From Flavobacterium cupreum (lineage in GTDB: Bacteria > Bacteroidota > Bacteroidia > Flavobacteriales > Flavobacteriaceae), in NCBI RefSeq assembly GCF_003996965.1, contig NZ_QWDM01000016.1, positions 1-64,000 on the forward strand: DNA of 64,000 nucleotides, given 5' to 3'. The translations under genes were made by a program, and so were the position numbers. Shown here in pieces: positions 43,906 through 53,703 of the stretch (its first letter is position 1; the number at the start of each line of letters is the position of its first letter). Below the pieces are notes generated by a model that saw nothing but the letters and a program-made list of their open reading frames with translations, searched no databases and had not been told where the DNA came from.

Positions 43906-46374
43906 ATGAAGATGGAAAAGATGATAGATGATATTTTACCGATTATGGATGTAGAGCACGATTGCATCCTGTCCAAACAAGGAGATGTAACAGTGGTATT
44001 CAAAGCAGAACTGCCCGAAATATTTACTTTGTCGGATCAGGAATACGAGGCATTTCATCAGGCATGGCTCAAAGCAATAAAACTGCTTCCGAAATTTAGC
44101 GTATTCCATAAACAAGATTGGTTTATAGACAGTAATTTTGAGCCGGATTTCACAAGTGAAGACTCTAGTTTTCTGACCCGCAGCAGTGAGCGATTTTTTA
44201 ATGAACGACCATTTCTGGATCATTCGTGTTATATTTTCCTGACCAAAAAACCGGCAGGCAGAAAAACGTCCAGTTCCTTATTCTCTAATTTACTTAGAAG
44301 TTCAATAGTTCCCGAAGAAACATTAAAAGCGCAGCTGCGTCAGGAATTTATTGACAGTACCGGACAATTCAGACGTATACTGGAAGACAGTGGTTTTGTG
44401 AAACTGACCCGTCTTGGAAACGATGAGCTCAGAAGTCACAGTAGAAAGATCGGTATCATTGAACAATATTGTTTTTTGTCTGAAAAACAAAACTCATTTG
44501 TTTTTAAGGACATTGCTTTTGACGATGGCCTGCAGGTTGGTGACAAGCATTGCCAGATTTATACTTTAGGGGATGCAGCTGATCTGCCTGCCTTATGTGG
44601 TTCTCGAATCAACTATGACAGGTATTCCACCGATAAGACAAAATTCAGTATCGGATTTGCTTCGACTCTTGGTCAATTATTGTCCTGTAATCACATATAC
44701 AATCAATATATTTTTATAGAGGATTTTCAGAAAACGTTGCAAAAACTCGAAAGTAAAAGATTGCGTCTACAATCCTTATCAGCCTATAGCAGGGAGAACC
44801 TGATTGCACGTGATGCCACTAATGATTTTCTTAACGAGGCTATCAGCCAGCAGCGACTGCCTGTTAAAGCACATTTTAATGTACTGATCTGGACGGACAA
44901 TAAAGAAGAACTGAAAGACCTGAAGAACAAAGTTTCGTCTGCACTGGCTCAGATGGATGCAGCTGCGAAACAAGAGACAGTGGGCGCTGCACAGATTTTC
45001 TGGGCAGGAATTCCCGGTAATTCTGCAGATTTCCCAATGAATGACACTTTCGATACGTTCACAGAACAAGCCACATGCTTCCTGAATCTGGAAACAGGAT
45101 ATCGCTCTTCCCTTAGTCCAATTGGAATTCGCTTGGGAGATCGTTTGACCGGCAAACCTGTTCATGTGGATATTAGTGATGAGCCAGTTAAGATGGGTAT
45201 TTGTACCAATCGGAACAAATTTATACTGGGGCCATCTGGAAGCGGAAAATCTTTTTTTACCAATCATATGGTGAGAAGCTATTATGAGCAGGGAACTCAT
45301 ATTGTACTTGTTGATGTAGGACATAGTTACAAAGGATTGTGTGATATGGTAAAGGGTTACTACTTTACCTACGATGAAAAGAACCCGATTAGGTTTAATC
45401 CATTTTACATCAGCGAAGGTGATACGTTGGATACGGAGAAAAAAGAAAGTATTAAAACATTGTTATTAGCTCTCTGGAAAAAAGACAATGAAACCTTCAA
45501 TCGAAGTGAGTATGTGGCACTGTCCAATGCGCTACAATTATACTTTGAAAAGTTAGACAGCAATTTGGATTTGTTTCCCTGTTTTGACACTTTTTATGAA
45601 TTTCTTAAAAATGATTTTGTAACCATTTTGGAGGGCGACAAGGTAAAGGAAAAGGATTTTGATGTGAATAATTTCCTTTATGTGCTTCGTCCTTACTACA
45701 AAGGAGGTGAATTTGATTACCTCTTAAATGCTACTGAGAATCTGGATCTATTAAAAGAACGCTTTATTGTTTTTGAACTCGATAACATCAAAGACCATCC
45801 GATACTCTTTCCTGTGGTAACTATCATCATCATGGAAGTCTTCATCAGTAAGATGCGTAAGCTTAAAGGCATTAGAAAAATGATCCTAATTGAAGAAGCA
45901 TGGAAAGCCATTGCCAAGGAAGGTATGTCGGAATACATAAAGTATTTGTTCAAGACCGTGCGTAAATTCTTTGGTGAAGCCATTGTAGTGACTCAGGAAG
46001 TCGAAGATATTATATCCTCGCCAGTGGTCAAGCAGGCTATCATTAATAACAGTGACTGCAAGATATTGCTGGACCAGAGCAAGTACCAAAATAAGTTTGA
46101 GCAAATCCAAGAACTGCTTGGGCTTACCGACAAAGAAAAAGCACTGGTACTCTCGGTAAACAAAGCCAATGATCCTGATAAGAAATACAAAGAAGTATTC
46201 ATCTCACTTGGAGGCATGCAGTCGAAAGTATACCGTACAGAAGTGTCCGTTGAAGAATATTACGCCTACACAACCGAAGAAACTGAAAAAGTAAAAGTAC
46301 AGGCGTATGCTAAGAAATTTGATGGTGACATCAGAAAAGGGATTGCAGCACTTGCCAATGACTTAAGAGCATAA
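43906..46374 (+). CDS. traG: Conjugative ATPase TraG (VirB4-like)
   Basis: The 822-residue protein has an N-terminal domain and a C-terminal ATPase with Walker A GPSGSGKS at 442-449 and Walker B MILIEEAW. This is the VirB4/TraG arrangement that energises assembly of the mating channel. The protein keeps the conserved FVVTQEVEDI-type sensor region (AIVVTQEVEDIISSPV). It belongs to the tra operon after traF. The encoded start MKMEKMIDDIL offers a second methionine three codons in. Confidence 0.93.
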   Translation: MKMEKMIDDILPIMDVEHDCILSKQGDVTVVFKAELPEIFTLSDQEYEAFHQAWLKAIKLLPKFSVFHKQDWFIDSNFEPDFTSEDSSFLTRSSERFFNERPFLDHSCYIFLTKKPAGRKTSSSLFSNLLRSSIVPEETLKAQLRQEFIDSTGQFRRILEDSGFVKLTRLGNDELRSHSRKIGIIEQYCFLSEKQNSFVFKDIAFDDGLQVGDKHCQIYTLGDAADLPALCGSRINYDRYSTDKTKFSIGFASTLGQLLSCNHIYNQYIFIEDFQKTLQKLESKRLRLQSLSAYSRENLIARDATNDFLNEAISQQRLPVKAHFNVLIWTDNKEELKDLKNKVSSALAQMDAAAKQETVGAAQIFWAGIPGNSADFPMNDTFDTFTEQATCFLNLETGYRSSLSPIGIRLGDRLTGKPVHVDISDEPVKMGICTNRNKFILGPSGSGKSFFTNHMVRSYYEQGTHIVLVDVGHSYKGLCDMVKGYYFTYDEKNPIRFNPFYISEGDTLDTEKKESIKTLLLALWKKDNETFNRSEYVALSNALQLYFEKLDSNLDLFPCFDTFYEFLKNDFVTILEGDKVKEKDFDVNNFLYVLRPYYKGGEFDYLLNATENLDLLKERFIVFELDNIKDHPILFPVVTIIIMEVFISKMRKLKGIRKMILIEEAWKAIAKEGMSEYIKYLFKTVRKFFGEAIVVTQEVEDIISSPVVKQAIINNSDCKILLDQSKYQNKFEQIQELLGLTDKEKALVLSVNKANDPDKKYKEVFISLGGMQSKVYRTEVSVEEYYAYTTEETEKVKVQAYAKKFDGDIRKGIAALANDLRA

Positions 46375-46403
46375 AAAATTATGAAAACTAAACTACACTA
46401 CTT

Positions 46404-47090
46404 ATGAAAACAAAGAAGAAAATCATGATTTGCCTGTTGTGCTTTTTACTGATCAGCACTCCGGCAAGACCGGCAACGGTTGCAGCAATACCAATTTTAG
46501 AAATTGTAAAAGCGGTTGCTAAAAAGGTAATTAAGGCTATTGACCTTTGGATTCAAAAACTGCAGAACAAAACGATCTGGCTGCAGAATGCGCAGAAAAA
46601 GATAGAAAATATACTCTCCAAACTAAAATTGGATGAGATTTCCGATTGGACCCAGAAACAAAAAGAGCTCTATAGGAATTATTACGAGGAACTGGCAAAA
46701 GTCAAATCTATCATTACCTATTACCAGCGTATCAAAGATATCAGTGAAAAGCAGGTTCGTTTGGTAGATGAATACGAAAGAGCATGGAACCTGTTTCAAA
46801 AAGATGCTCATTTTAATTCCAGCGAACTCGATTATATGCAAAGTGTGTATTCCGGAATATTAAATGAAAGCCTGAAAAATATCGATCAGATTTTCTTGGT
46901 TTTGGATTCTTTCACCACACAGATGAGTGATGCCAAAAGACTGGAGATCATAAACAGTGCTGCAGATCAGATTGATGCCAATTATGATGACCTGACGCTA
47001 TTCAATAGGCAGAACATACTACTGAGTCTTCAAAGAGCGAAAACAGAGCATGATGTCAAATCCGTTAAACAATTTTACGGAATTCCGTAA
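46404..47090 (+). CDS. traI: Conjugal transfer protein TraI
   Basis: The 228-residue protein has an N-terminal signal (MKTKKKIMICLLCFLLISTPARP) and a helical body. The C-terminal region, with YMQSVYSGILNESLKNIDQI and MSDAKRLEIINSAADQI, is shared with the next two proteins, so the three appear to be paralogues. It is likely exported to the periplasm as part of the mating apparatus. Position between TraG and TraJ supports TraI. No catalytic motifs were seen. Confidence 0.78.
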   Translation: MKTKKKIMICLLCFLLISTPARPATVAAIPILEIVKAVAKKVIKAIDLWIQKLQNKTIWLQNAQKKIENILSKLKLDEISDWTQKQKELYRNYYEELAKVKSIITYYQRIKDISEKQVRLVDEYERAWNLFQKDAHFNSSELDYMQSVYSGILNESLKNIDQIFLVLDSFTTQMSDAKRLEIINSAADQIDANYDDLTLFNRQNILLSLQRAKTEHDVKSVKQFYGIP

Positions 47091-47103
47091 TAAATCAAAA
47101 AAC

Positions 47104-47733
47104 ATGAAAAAAATATTTTTACTAGTGCTTTTTACTACACTGATTACAGGAAATCTTCAGGCACAGGCAAAACAGCAAAGGTTGCTTTTACAACAAATAG
47201 CAGCCCTGCAAGTCTATATCGGATATGCTCAAAAAGGCTATTCCGCCGTCAAAAAGGGGCTGAATACCATAGGCGAATTTAAACGTGGAGAATTTAATCT
47301 TCATACTGATTATCTGAATTCTCTAAAGGCAGTCAACCCCAAAATAAAAAAGTATGCCAGGGTAACAGAAATTATTGGGCTCCAGATCAAAATAATGAAA
47401 AGCTACAAAAGCTTATATCAGCAAATCCAGCAGGATGATTTGTTTCATGGAGATGAAGTCGATTATATCAAAAGGGTTTTTGAAAGGTTAATCAAAAATT
47501 GTGATACCAATCTGGATGAACTTCTAACAATCGTTACGGACGGAAAGTTAGAAATGAAAGATGATGAACGAATGAAACGCATTGATATGATTTACCAGAA
47601 TATGCTGGATAACTACGCTTTTTCTGAGAGCTTCAGTAATGAAACTAAAATCCTGGCTGTATCAAAAGCAACCGAATTGAAAGAAGCAAAAAACAGCCGT
47701 GTCGTAAACGGCATTAATACTGATTTGCCATGA
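47104..47733 (+). CDS. TraI-paralogue periplasmic helical protein
   Basis: From the ATG at 47104 the product is 209 residues with a signal (MKKIFLLVLFTTLITGNLQAQ). The C-terminal block YIKRVFERLIKNCDTNLDEL and DDERMKRIDMIYQNM matches TraI and the next protein. A longer frame start at 47050 lies inside traI and is unlikely. Some annotations label such proteins TerB-like; I see no evidence for tellurite resistance. Its end overlaps the start of the next gene by 4 bp. Confidence 0.75.
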   Translation: MKKIFLLVLFTTLITGNLQAQAKQQRLLLQQIAALQVYIGYAQKGYSAVKKGLNTIGEFKRGEFNLHTDYLNSLKAVNPKIKKYARVTEIIGLQIKIMKSYKSLYQQIQQDDLFHGDEVDYIKRVFERLIKNCDTNLDELLTIVTDGKLEMKDDERMKRIDMIYQNMLDNYAFSESFSNETKILAVSKATELKEAKNSRVVNGINTDLP

Positions 47734-48365
47734 AAAAATTACTGATTATAGGAATTGTGTTTACCGGATTGCTATTTCCATCTCAGATAACCGCTCAAAA
47801 ACAGGAAATCCAGCAATTGATTTTGAACATAGAGAAATTGGCCCAGTTCAAACAGATTTTAAAGGATATGAAAAAGGGCTATGAAATACTCAGTGGGGGT
47901 TATAATACGGTAAAAGATTTGTCTGAAGGAAATTTCAGCCTTCATGAAACATTTCTTGATGCGCTGATGCAGGTTAGCCCCACAGTTAAGAATTACAGTC
48001 GTATTGGTGACATTGTGAATTATCAGGTGATGCTGGTAAAAGAATATAAGTCAGCCTTTGGTCGATTTCGGGACAGTAAAAATTTCAATGCTGAAGAAAT
48101 TGCTTATCTCGAAAGGGTATATGATAATCTTTTTAAACAAAGCCTTAGGAATCTTGATGAGCTGACCTCGGTTATTACCGCTAATAAAATGCGGATGTCG
48201 GATGATGAACGACTGGCTTCCATTGACAAAATATATGCAGATATGCAGGATAAGCTTTTGTTCCTGAGAAACTTCAACAATAATACGGCTGTCCTGGCAC
48301 TGCAGCGTGCAAAAGAGCGTAATGATGTAACGGCCATGCGCAGTATTTACAAGTTTAACAATTAA
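47730..48365 (+). CDS. TraI-paralogue periplasmic helical protein
   Basis: The 211-residue protein has a signal (MKKLLIIGIVFTGLLFPSQITAQ) and the shared C-terminal block (YLERVYDNLFKQSLRNLDEL and DDERLASIDKIYADM). It overlaps the previous gene by 4 bp. With TraI and the preceding protein it makes a tandem set of three related exported proteins between TraG and TraJ. A structural role in the mating apparatus is likely from position. Confidence 0.75.
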   Translation: MKKLLIIGIVFTGLLFPSQITAQKQEIQQLILNIEKLAQFKQILKDMKKGYEILSGGYNTVKDLSEGNFSLHETFLDALMQVSPTVKNYSRIGDIVNYQVMLVKEYKSAFGRFRDSKNFNAEEIAYLERVYDNLFKQSLRNLDELTSVITANKMRMSDDERLASIDKIYADMQDKLLFLRNFNNNTAVLALQRAKERNDVTAMRSIYKFNN

Positions 48366-48378
48366 AATATCCAATGCT

Positions 48379-49575
48379 ATGATAAAGATAAATAAGCAGA
48401 TATTACTTGTTATTATGGTGATTTTATTACCCTTTATGAGTCGCGCGCAAACAATGGCAGACGACATGAACAGCCTGCATAGTGTATTGGAACAATTGTA
48501 TGATGAGATGATGCCTTTGTGCAGTAACCTGATCGGGGTTGGTCAGGGCCTTGCTGGTTTTGGAGCTATCTGGTATATCGCTTCAAGAGTTTGGAAGCAT
48601 ATAGCCAGCGCAGAACCTATAGATTTTTACCCGCTGTTTCGTCCTTTTGTCATAGGGTTTTGCATTATGATTTTTCCGTCTGTTTTAGACATGATTAATG
48701 GTATTATGAAACCTACTGTTACAGCAACTGCTTCAATGGTGGAAGGATCAAATAAAGCGATTGAAAGATTGCTCAAAGAAAAAGAAGAAGCGCTCAAGGA
48801 AACGGATCCCTGGAAAATGTATGTGGGTTCGGACGGAAGTGGCGACCGGGACAAGTGGTATAAATACACTCATGATGATGCTGATCCACAGGGAGAAGGT
48901 GCATTGGCGAGTATTGGAAATGACATCAAGTTTGCCATGAGTAAAGCTTCTTATAATTTTCGCAATTCAGTAAAAGAGTGGTTGAGCGAGGTACTGCGGG
49001 TTTTATTTGAAGCGGCCGGGCTCTGCATTGATACGCTTAGAACTTTTCAATTAGTAGTGCTTTCTATTTTAGGGCCGCTCGTTTTTGGTATATCGGTCTT
49101 CGATGGTTTCCAGCATACGCTGACCGTCTGGCTGGCACGCTACATTAATATCTATCTATGGCTTCCTGTTGCCAATATATTTGGCAGTATCATCGGAAAG
49201 ATTCAGGAGAATATGCTGAAAATCGACATCGCGCAAGCGGGAGAATATGGAGATACTTTTTTTAGCAGGACTGATGCTGCTTATCTGGTGTTTATGATTA
49301 TTGGGATTGTGGGGTATTTTACTGTCCCTTCTGTGGCTAATTACATTGTTCATGCCGGCGGCGGCGGCGCGCTCGGACAAAAAGTGACCAGTATTTTCAG
49401 TAACTCGACAACTTCAGTGGTGAGTGCAACTTCCCAAGGAGCCGGTATGGCAGCAGATGCAATGGGAAATGCCGCCGGACGACTGTATCAAAGTATGTCT
49501 GATTCCGGCACTACTAATCCTTACTTCAAGGACAAGGACAGTTACATGGCCGATAAATTAAAAGGCAAATCTTAA
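48379..49575 (+). CDS. traJ: Conjugative transfer protein TraJ (VirB6-like)
   Basis: The 398-residue protein has a signal sequence (ILLVIMVILLPFMSRAQ) and several long hydrophobic helices, including one in LVVLSILGPLVFGISVFDGF and one in YLVFMIIGIVGYFTVP, the polytopic layout of TraJ/VirB6 inner-membrane channel subunits. A hydrophilic glycine- and serine-rich tail follows. It is 13 bp after the TraI-paralogue gene and 17 bp before TraK. The order fits the canonical TraG-I-J-K series. Confidence 0.9.
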   Translation: MIKINKQILLVIMVILLPFMSRAQTMADDMNSLHSVLEQLYDEMMPLCSNLIGVGQGLAGFGAIWYIASRVWKHIASAEPIDFYPLFRPFVIGFCIMIFPSVLDMINGIMKPTVTATASMVEGSNKAIERLLKEKEEALKETDPWKMYVGSDGSGDRDKWYKYTHDDADPQGEGALASIGNDIKFAMSKASYNFRNSVKEWLSEVLRVLFEAAGLCIDTLRTFQLVVLSILGPLVFGISVFDGFQHTLTVWLARYINIYLWLPVANIFGSIIGKIQENMLKIDIAQAGEYGDTFFSRTDAAYLVFMIIGIVGYFTVPSVANYIVHAGGGGALGQKVTSIFSNSTTSVVSATSQGAGMAADAMGNAAGRLYQSMSDSGTTNPYFKDKDSYMADKLKGKS

Positions 49576-49592
49576 CCCTAAATGGAAAATTT

Positions 49593-50213
49593 ATGTTTAG
49601 CAAAATGAAAAATATTGACACTGCCTTTCGGCATGTTCGGGGCTTTAGCATACTGGTTATTTCAGGCTGCATTCTAATCAGCTGCTTTTCGCTTTATAAA
49701 AGTTTCACTCTGGTCTCCCAAATGCAGAACAAGGTTTATATACTGGCCAATGGAAAAGCACTTGAAGCCTATGCTTCAGATCGAAAAGATAATATTCCCG
49801 TAGAAGCACGGGATCATGTAAAGACATTTCACCAATTCTTCTTTACCCTTGATCCGGATGACAAAGTCATTAAAAGTAATGTTACCAAGGCACTTTATCT
49901 GGCTGATGACAGTGCCAAACGGATTTACGATGATTTAAAAGAAAACGGCTATTACTCCGGTATCATATCGGGGAATGTCAGCCAAACGATAAAGATTGAC
50001 AGTATCACAATTGACATCAATAGTTATCCGTATGGATTCCGGTGTTATGCTGCTCAAAATATTATACGTACTACCAGCATTGCACATCGCAGCCTGATAA
50101 CGGAAGGTAATCTCCGCAATGTATCGCGAAGCGATAACAACCCGCATGGGTTTCTAATCGAGAGGTGGAATACCATTGAGAATAGGGATTTAGGTACCGA
50201 AAATCGAAAATAA
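49593..50213 (+). CDS. traK: Conjugative transfer protein TraK (VirB8-like)
   Basis: The 206-residue protein has one N-terminal transmembrane helix (about 17-36, FSILVISGCILISCFSLY) and a periplasmic domain with HVKTFHQFFFTLDPDD, typical of TraK. VirB8-like proteins link inner- and outer-membrane parts of the mating channel. It lies between TraJ and a small membrane gene in the expected order. Confidence 0.9.
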   Translation: MFSKMKNIDTAFRHVRGFSILVISGCILISCFSLYKSFTLVSQMQNKVYILANGKALEAYASDRKDNIPVEARDHVKTFHQFFFTLDPDDKVIKSNVTKALYLADDSAKRIYDDLKENGYYSGIISGNVSQTIKIDSITIDINSYPYGFRCYAAQNIIRTTSIAHRSLITEGNLRNVSRSDNNPHGFLIERWNTIENRDLGTENRK

Positions 50214-50226
50214 TAAACTATTGATT

Positions 50227-50709
50227 ATGAAATTCACGCTAAAAAGACATAGCAAAAGGAAAGAGACTAAAAATAGTCTATGGCAAAAATTTGAGCAGGC
50301 TAATGTCCAATTGCAATATAAGTGTGCCAATTGGCTGAAGAGCAAAACGGCCCATTTTTCCCGACTCAATTGGATTGTGGTTCTATTCACTTTTATAGTG
50401 TTTACAGGAGGCTGCAGTATTTATCTGATTGTGAAGAGTTTTTCAGGTAATACAACTAAAAATATAACAGTAACCCCGATTACCAAACCAACCAATCTGG
50501 TACCCACAAAAGAAAAGCCTCTTGAGCTCAATACAATTATTAGCGAAACTGAATTTGAAAAAATCACAAGTTTTCGTAGCTATATGGATAGTCTGGGGCG
50601 TAGTCCGACAGGGAAAAAAACGCATGACAGTATTGTGCTAAACCGTCCGGAGCTTCTGGACAGTCTAACAATGCTGGAAAATTATTATTACTCACATCTT
50701 AAAAATTAA
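50227..50709 (+). CDS. Small membrane protein in the TraL position
   Basis: From the ATG at 50227 the product is 160 residues with one hydrophobic helix at about 47-68 (WIVVLFTFIVFTGGCSIYLI) and a periplasmic hydrophilic tail. It sits where TraL is found in Bacteroidota ICEs, between TraK and TraM, but the sequence alone does not name it. The upstream TTG at 50221 would add two residues. Confidence 0.65.
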   Translation: MKFTLKRHSKRKETKNSLWQKFEQANVQLQYKCANWLKSKTAHFSRLNWIVVLFTFIVFTGGCSIYLIVKSFSGNTTKNITVTPITKPTNLVPTKEKPLELNTIISETEFEKITSFRSYMDSLGRSPTGKKTHDSIVLNRPELLDSLTMLENYYYSHLKN

Positions 50710-50713
50710 TATC

Positions 50714-51991
50714 ATGGAACAAAAAACAAAATCACTAAAAGTACTAAAGCAGCGTAAAATGCTCTTGGTAGTACCACTGTTGGTCCTGCCATTTATAACT
50801 GCTATATTTTGGGCATTGGGCGGTGGAAAAATGGAAGCGGCTAATTCAGCAACACCACAGCAAAAAGGGTTTAATGTAAAACTGCCCAATGCGAACCTTA
50901 AAGAAGGACTTCTTTTGGATAAGATGAATTACTACGACCTGGCGGCGCTTGATTCTGCAAAGCTTGATGAGCTTATAAAGAAAGATCCTAACTATTTGGG
51001 TCAATCATTTCAGATTGATTCAACTGAGGACAGTACTGCTGTTACTCTTAGAAAAGGACGAACTGGTTTAAATACGTCAGTGCACCGTGATCCGAATGAA
51101 GAAAAAGTGCATCAGAAATTGGAAGCATTGCAAAAAGCAATCAATACACCTGTATCAGTTCAGGAACAAAACAATGATTATGTCAGATATACAAAATCAA
51201 ATGAAACCTCAAAACATTCCAATGATGTGGACAGGCTGGAACAAATGATGCAGTCGATGAATGATGGGCAGGAAAGCCAGGATCCGGAACTGCAACAGCT
51301 CGGTGGAATGCTGGAGAGTATTTTGGATATCCAACATCCCGACAGGGTACAGGAAAAATTAAGAAAAGCTTCCGAGGCTCAGCGTGGGCAGGTATTTACC
51401 ATTTCCACCAGAGTGGAAGAAAGTCCTGTTTCTTCTTTACAAAACAACCTGGTCCATACTAATGGATACGCACAAAACGGATTTTATTCTTTGGATGAAA
51501 CTGCGCTTATCGATCCAGCACAAAATGCTGTTGAAGCATTGATCCACGAAACACAAACAATTGTAAATGGAGCCACAGTTAAGTTCCGACTCATGAATGA
51601 CATTTTTATAAATGGCATTAAAATCCCAAAAGACAATTTCCTGTTTGGAACAGCTTCCCTAAAAGGAGAAAGGCTGACCATCAATATAAATAGTATTAGA
51701 TACAACAACTCCTTATTTCCAGTGGATTTATCTGTTTATGACATGGATGGGCTTATTGGGATTTACATTCCGGGAGCCATTAATCGTGATGTCGCGAAAG
51801 CCTCCGCTGATCGTTCCATGCAGACTTTGGGAGTTCCATCACTGGACGATTCCTGGGCAGCTCAGGCAGCAGGGGCCGGAATTGAAGCAGCTAAAAGCCT
51901 GTTAAGTAAAAAAGTAAAGTTAGTTAAAGTAGTAGTAAAAGCAGGATATAAGGTACTGCTTCGGGATGAGAAACAAAAGGAGTCTAATTAA
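50714..51991 (+). CDS. traM: Conjugative transposon protein TraM (VirB10-like)
   Basis: The 425-residue protein has one transmembrane helix (about 16-36) and a long, low-complexity middle region. The C-terminal domain (VNGATVKFRLMNDIFINGIKIPKDNFLFG, shown in two parts) is typical of TraM, a VirB10-like core component. The gene follows the TraL-position gene by 4 bp and precedes TraN by 19 bp. Length and layout fit TraM of this ICE class. Confidence 0.9.
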   Translation: MEQKTKSLKVLKQRKMLLVVPLLVLPFITAIFWALGGGKMEAANSATPQQKGFNVKLPNANLKEGLLLDKMNYYDLAALDSAKLDELIKKDPNYLGQSFQIDSTEDSTAVTLRKGRTGLNTSVHRDPNEEKVHQKLEALQKAINTPVSVQEQNNDYVRYTKSNETSKHSNDVDRLEQMMQSMNDGQESQDPELQQLGGMLESILDIQHPDRVQEKLRKASEAQRGQVFTISTRVEESPVSSLQNNLVHTNGYAQNGFYSLDETALIDPAQNAVEALIHETQTIVNGATVKFRLMNDIFINGIKIPKDNFLFGTASLKGERLTININSIRYNNSLFPVDLSVYDMDGLIGIYIPGAINRDVAKASADRSMQTLGVPSLDDSWAAQAAGAGIEAAKSLLSKKVKLVKVVVKAGYKVLLRDEKQKESN

Positions 51992-52010
51992 AAACTAAAT
52001 AATCACAGAT

Positions 52011-52856
52011 ATGAAAAATTTTAAGCTATTGACGATCGGGTATTTATTATTAATGACCATCAGTGCATTTGCGCAGCAAACAAGTAAAAACCGTTTATCC
52101 AAAATAGAATCGGACTCTCTAATGATAGCCTATTCAAAAACGACCAATATTGTATTTCCTTTTGCGATCAAAAGCGTCGATAAAGGAAGTCCTGATATTT
52201 TGGTTCAAAAAGCAAAAGGCCTTGAAAATATCCTTCAGGTCAAGGCTGCCCAAAAAGGATTTTTTCAGACCAATCTTACGGTAGTCACTGCTGATGGTAA
52301 ACTCTATTCTTTTGTACTAAACTATGATGAAGAGTCTCCGCAATTGAATCTCACCCTGAATAAAACAAAGCTGGATGGGCAGGAAATTTATTTCTCAGAT
52401 GAAATTGAAAATGACCAATATATTCAGGAATATTCCAAATTGGCTTTTTATAACAAGAAAAAAGTGCGAGGTGAAAAAGAAAGCTTTTACGATATTGATT
52501 TTAGTCTAAATGGAATATTTATTCGTGATGAGGTAATGTACTACAGAATAAAGGTAACCAACAATTCCAAAATCAATTATGATATCGATCAGCTTCGTTT
52601 TTTTATCAGAGATACTAAAAAAGTAAAAAGAACGGCTTCTCAGGAAATTGAAATTATCCCAATCTATATCTTGAATAACGTTGTTAAAATTGAAGGCGAA
52701 GCAGAAAATACCTTTGTTTTTGCACTTCCAAAATTTACAATTCCGGAAAAAAAATACCTGGCAATACAGCTCATGGAGAAAAATGGCGGCAGGCATGTTG
52801 AACTGAATGTGAAGAACAAAAAACTGGTAAAGGTCACTGTACTGCCTAAACTATAA
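52011..52856 (+). CDS. traN: Conjugative transposon protein TraN (VirB9-like)
   Basis: The 281-residue protein has a signal sequence (MKNFKLLTIGYLLLMTISAFAQ) and a beta-rich body with DRLTNIVFPFAIKSVDKG-type opening (SKTTNIVFPFAIKSVDKG here), followed by KGLENILQVKAAQKGF. This is the TraN/VirB9 pattern that joins the outer-membrane ring. It is the last gene of the recognisable tra core. Two DUF3945-like genes follow. Confidence 0.9.
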   Translation: MKNFKLLTIGYLLLMTISAFAQQTSKNRLSKIESDSLMIAYSKTTNIVFPFAIKSVDKGSPDILVQKAKGLENILQVKAAQKGFFQTNLTVVTADGKLYSFVLNYDEESPQLNLTLNKTKLDGQEIYFSDEIENDQYIQEYSKLAFYNKKKVRGEKESFYDIDFSLNGIFIRDEVMYYRIKVTNNSKINYDIDQLRFFIRDTKKVKRTASQEIEIIPIYILNNVVKIEGEAENTFVFALPKFTIPEKKYLAIQLMEKNGGRHVELNVKNKKLVKVTVLPKL

Positions 52857-52884
52857 ATTATTTAATCATTTAAAAAATAGAGTC

Positions 52885-53688
52885 ATGAACGAGAAAAATT
52901 TTGAATACTTACGCGACCAGGTAAAGTACACTGGTTTTGGAGATGCATTAGAGACCGAATTAAAAGAAAAAATGCAGAAAGAGGAATCCAATTTCACTTT
53001 GAACTATACAGCTAAATACGGTACTGATACCGCCAATGCGACATTGAACTTTAAAAAATCAGATCAGAGTGATATGTATTTTTTTAATTCTTATAAAGTG
53101 GAATTGCAGAAAGAAAATTCTAAAGAAGCTTTGGAGCAAACCTTTTACATCAATAAAGGCAGTAACATCACGATGAAAGAAGCCTATAACCTTATGGAAG
53201 GAAGATCTATTAATAAAGATCTTATCAATAAAGAAGGAGAGCAATACAATTCTTGGATTCAGATGGATTTTAAACAAACTGATACTAATGGAAACTTTAA
53301 ACTAAATCAATACCATCAAAATTATGGTTATGATTTAGAGGCAGCACTCTCCAAGCATCCGATTAAGGAATTGGAAACGCCCAAGTATAAAGAGGACTTG
53401 ATGAATTCTATAAAAAAAGGAAATCTGCAATCTGCAACTTTCTTAATAGATGGAAAGGAAATCAAACAACATATTGATGCCAGTCCACAATTCAAGACTA
53501 TTAATATTTATGATGGAAATATGCAGCGTATAGATAACCGTCATTCAAAGCAGGAACAGCAGTCTGAAGGAGAACAAACTTCGGAGAAACAAGGCAGCAA
53601 AAAACAAAATCAGACTACTGATGAAGATGCTCCTGAAGTTCCGAAGAAAGCTAAGAAAAAAACGATAAATCATTCCGCATCTATGTAG
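52885..53688 (+). CDS. ICE-associated protein (DUF3945-like), paralogue 1
   Basis: The 267-residue protein is soluble, without signal or membrane segment. It shares a core with the next protein: NSWIQMDFKQTDTNGNFKL followed by HQNYGYDLEAALSKHPIKEL. This resembles DUF3945-type proteins encoded after the tra genes in Bacteroidota ICEs. The function is unknown. The C-terminal region is rich in Gln, Glu and Lys and ends in a basic stretch, suggesting nucleic-acid binding. Confidence 0.65.
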   Translation: MNEKNFEYLRDQVKYTGFGDALETELKEKMQKEESNFTLNYTAKYGTDTANATLNFKKSDQSDMYFFNSYKVELQKENSKEALEQTFYINKGSNITMKEAYNLMEGRSINKDLINKEGEQYNSWIQMDFKQTDTNGNFKLNQYHQNYGYDLEAALSKHPIKELETPKYKEDLMNSIKKGNLQSATFLIDGKEIKQHIDASPQFKTINIYDGNMQRIDNRHSKQEQQSEGEQTSEKQGSKKQNQTTDEDAPEVPKKAKKKTINHSASM

Positions 53689-53703
53689 TAAAAAAATTGA
53701 ATT

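Noticed and set aside
47104..48365. Tellurite resistance (TerB-like) label for the TraI paralogues
   Set aside because: The sequences are exported helical proteins within the tra operon and share their C-terminal block with TraI. No evidence for metal or oxyanion handling was seen.
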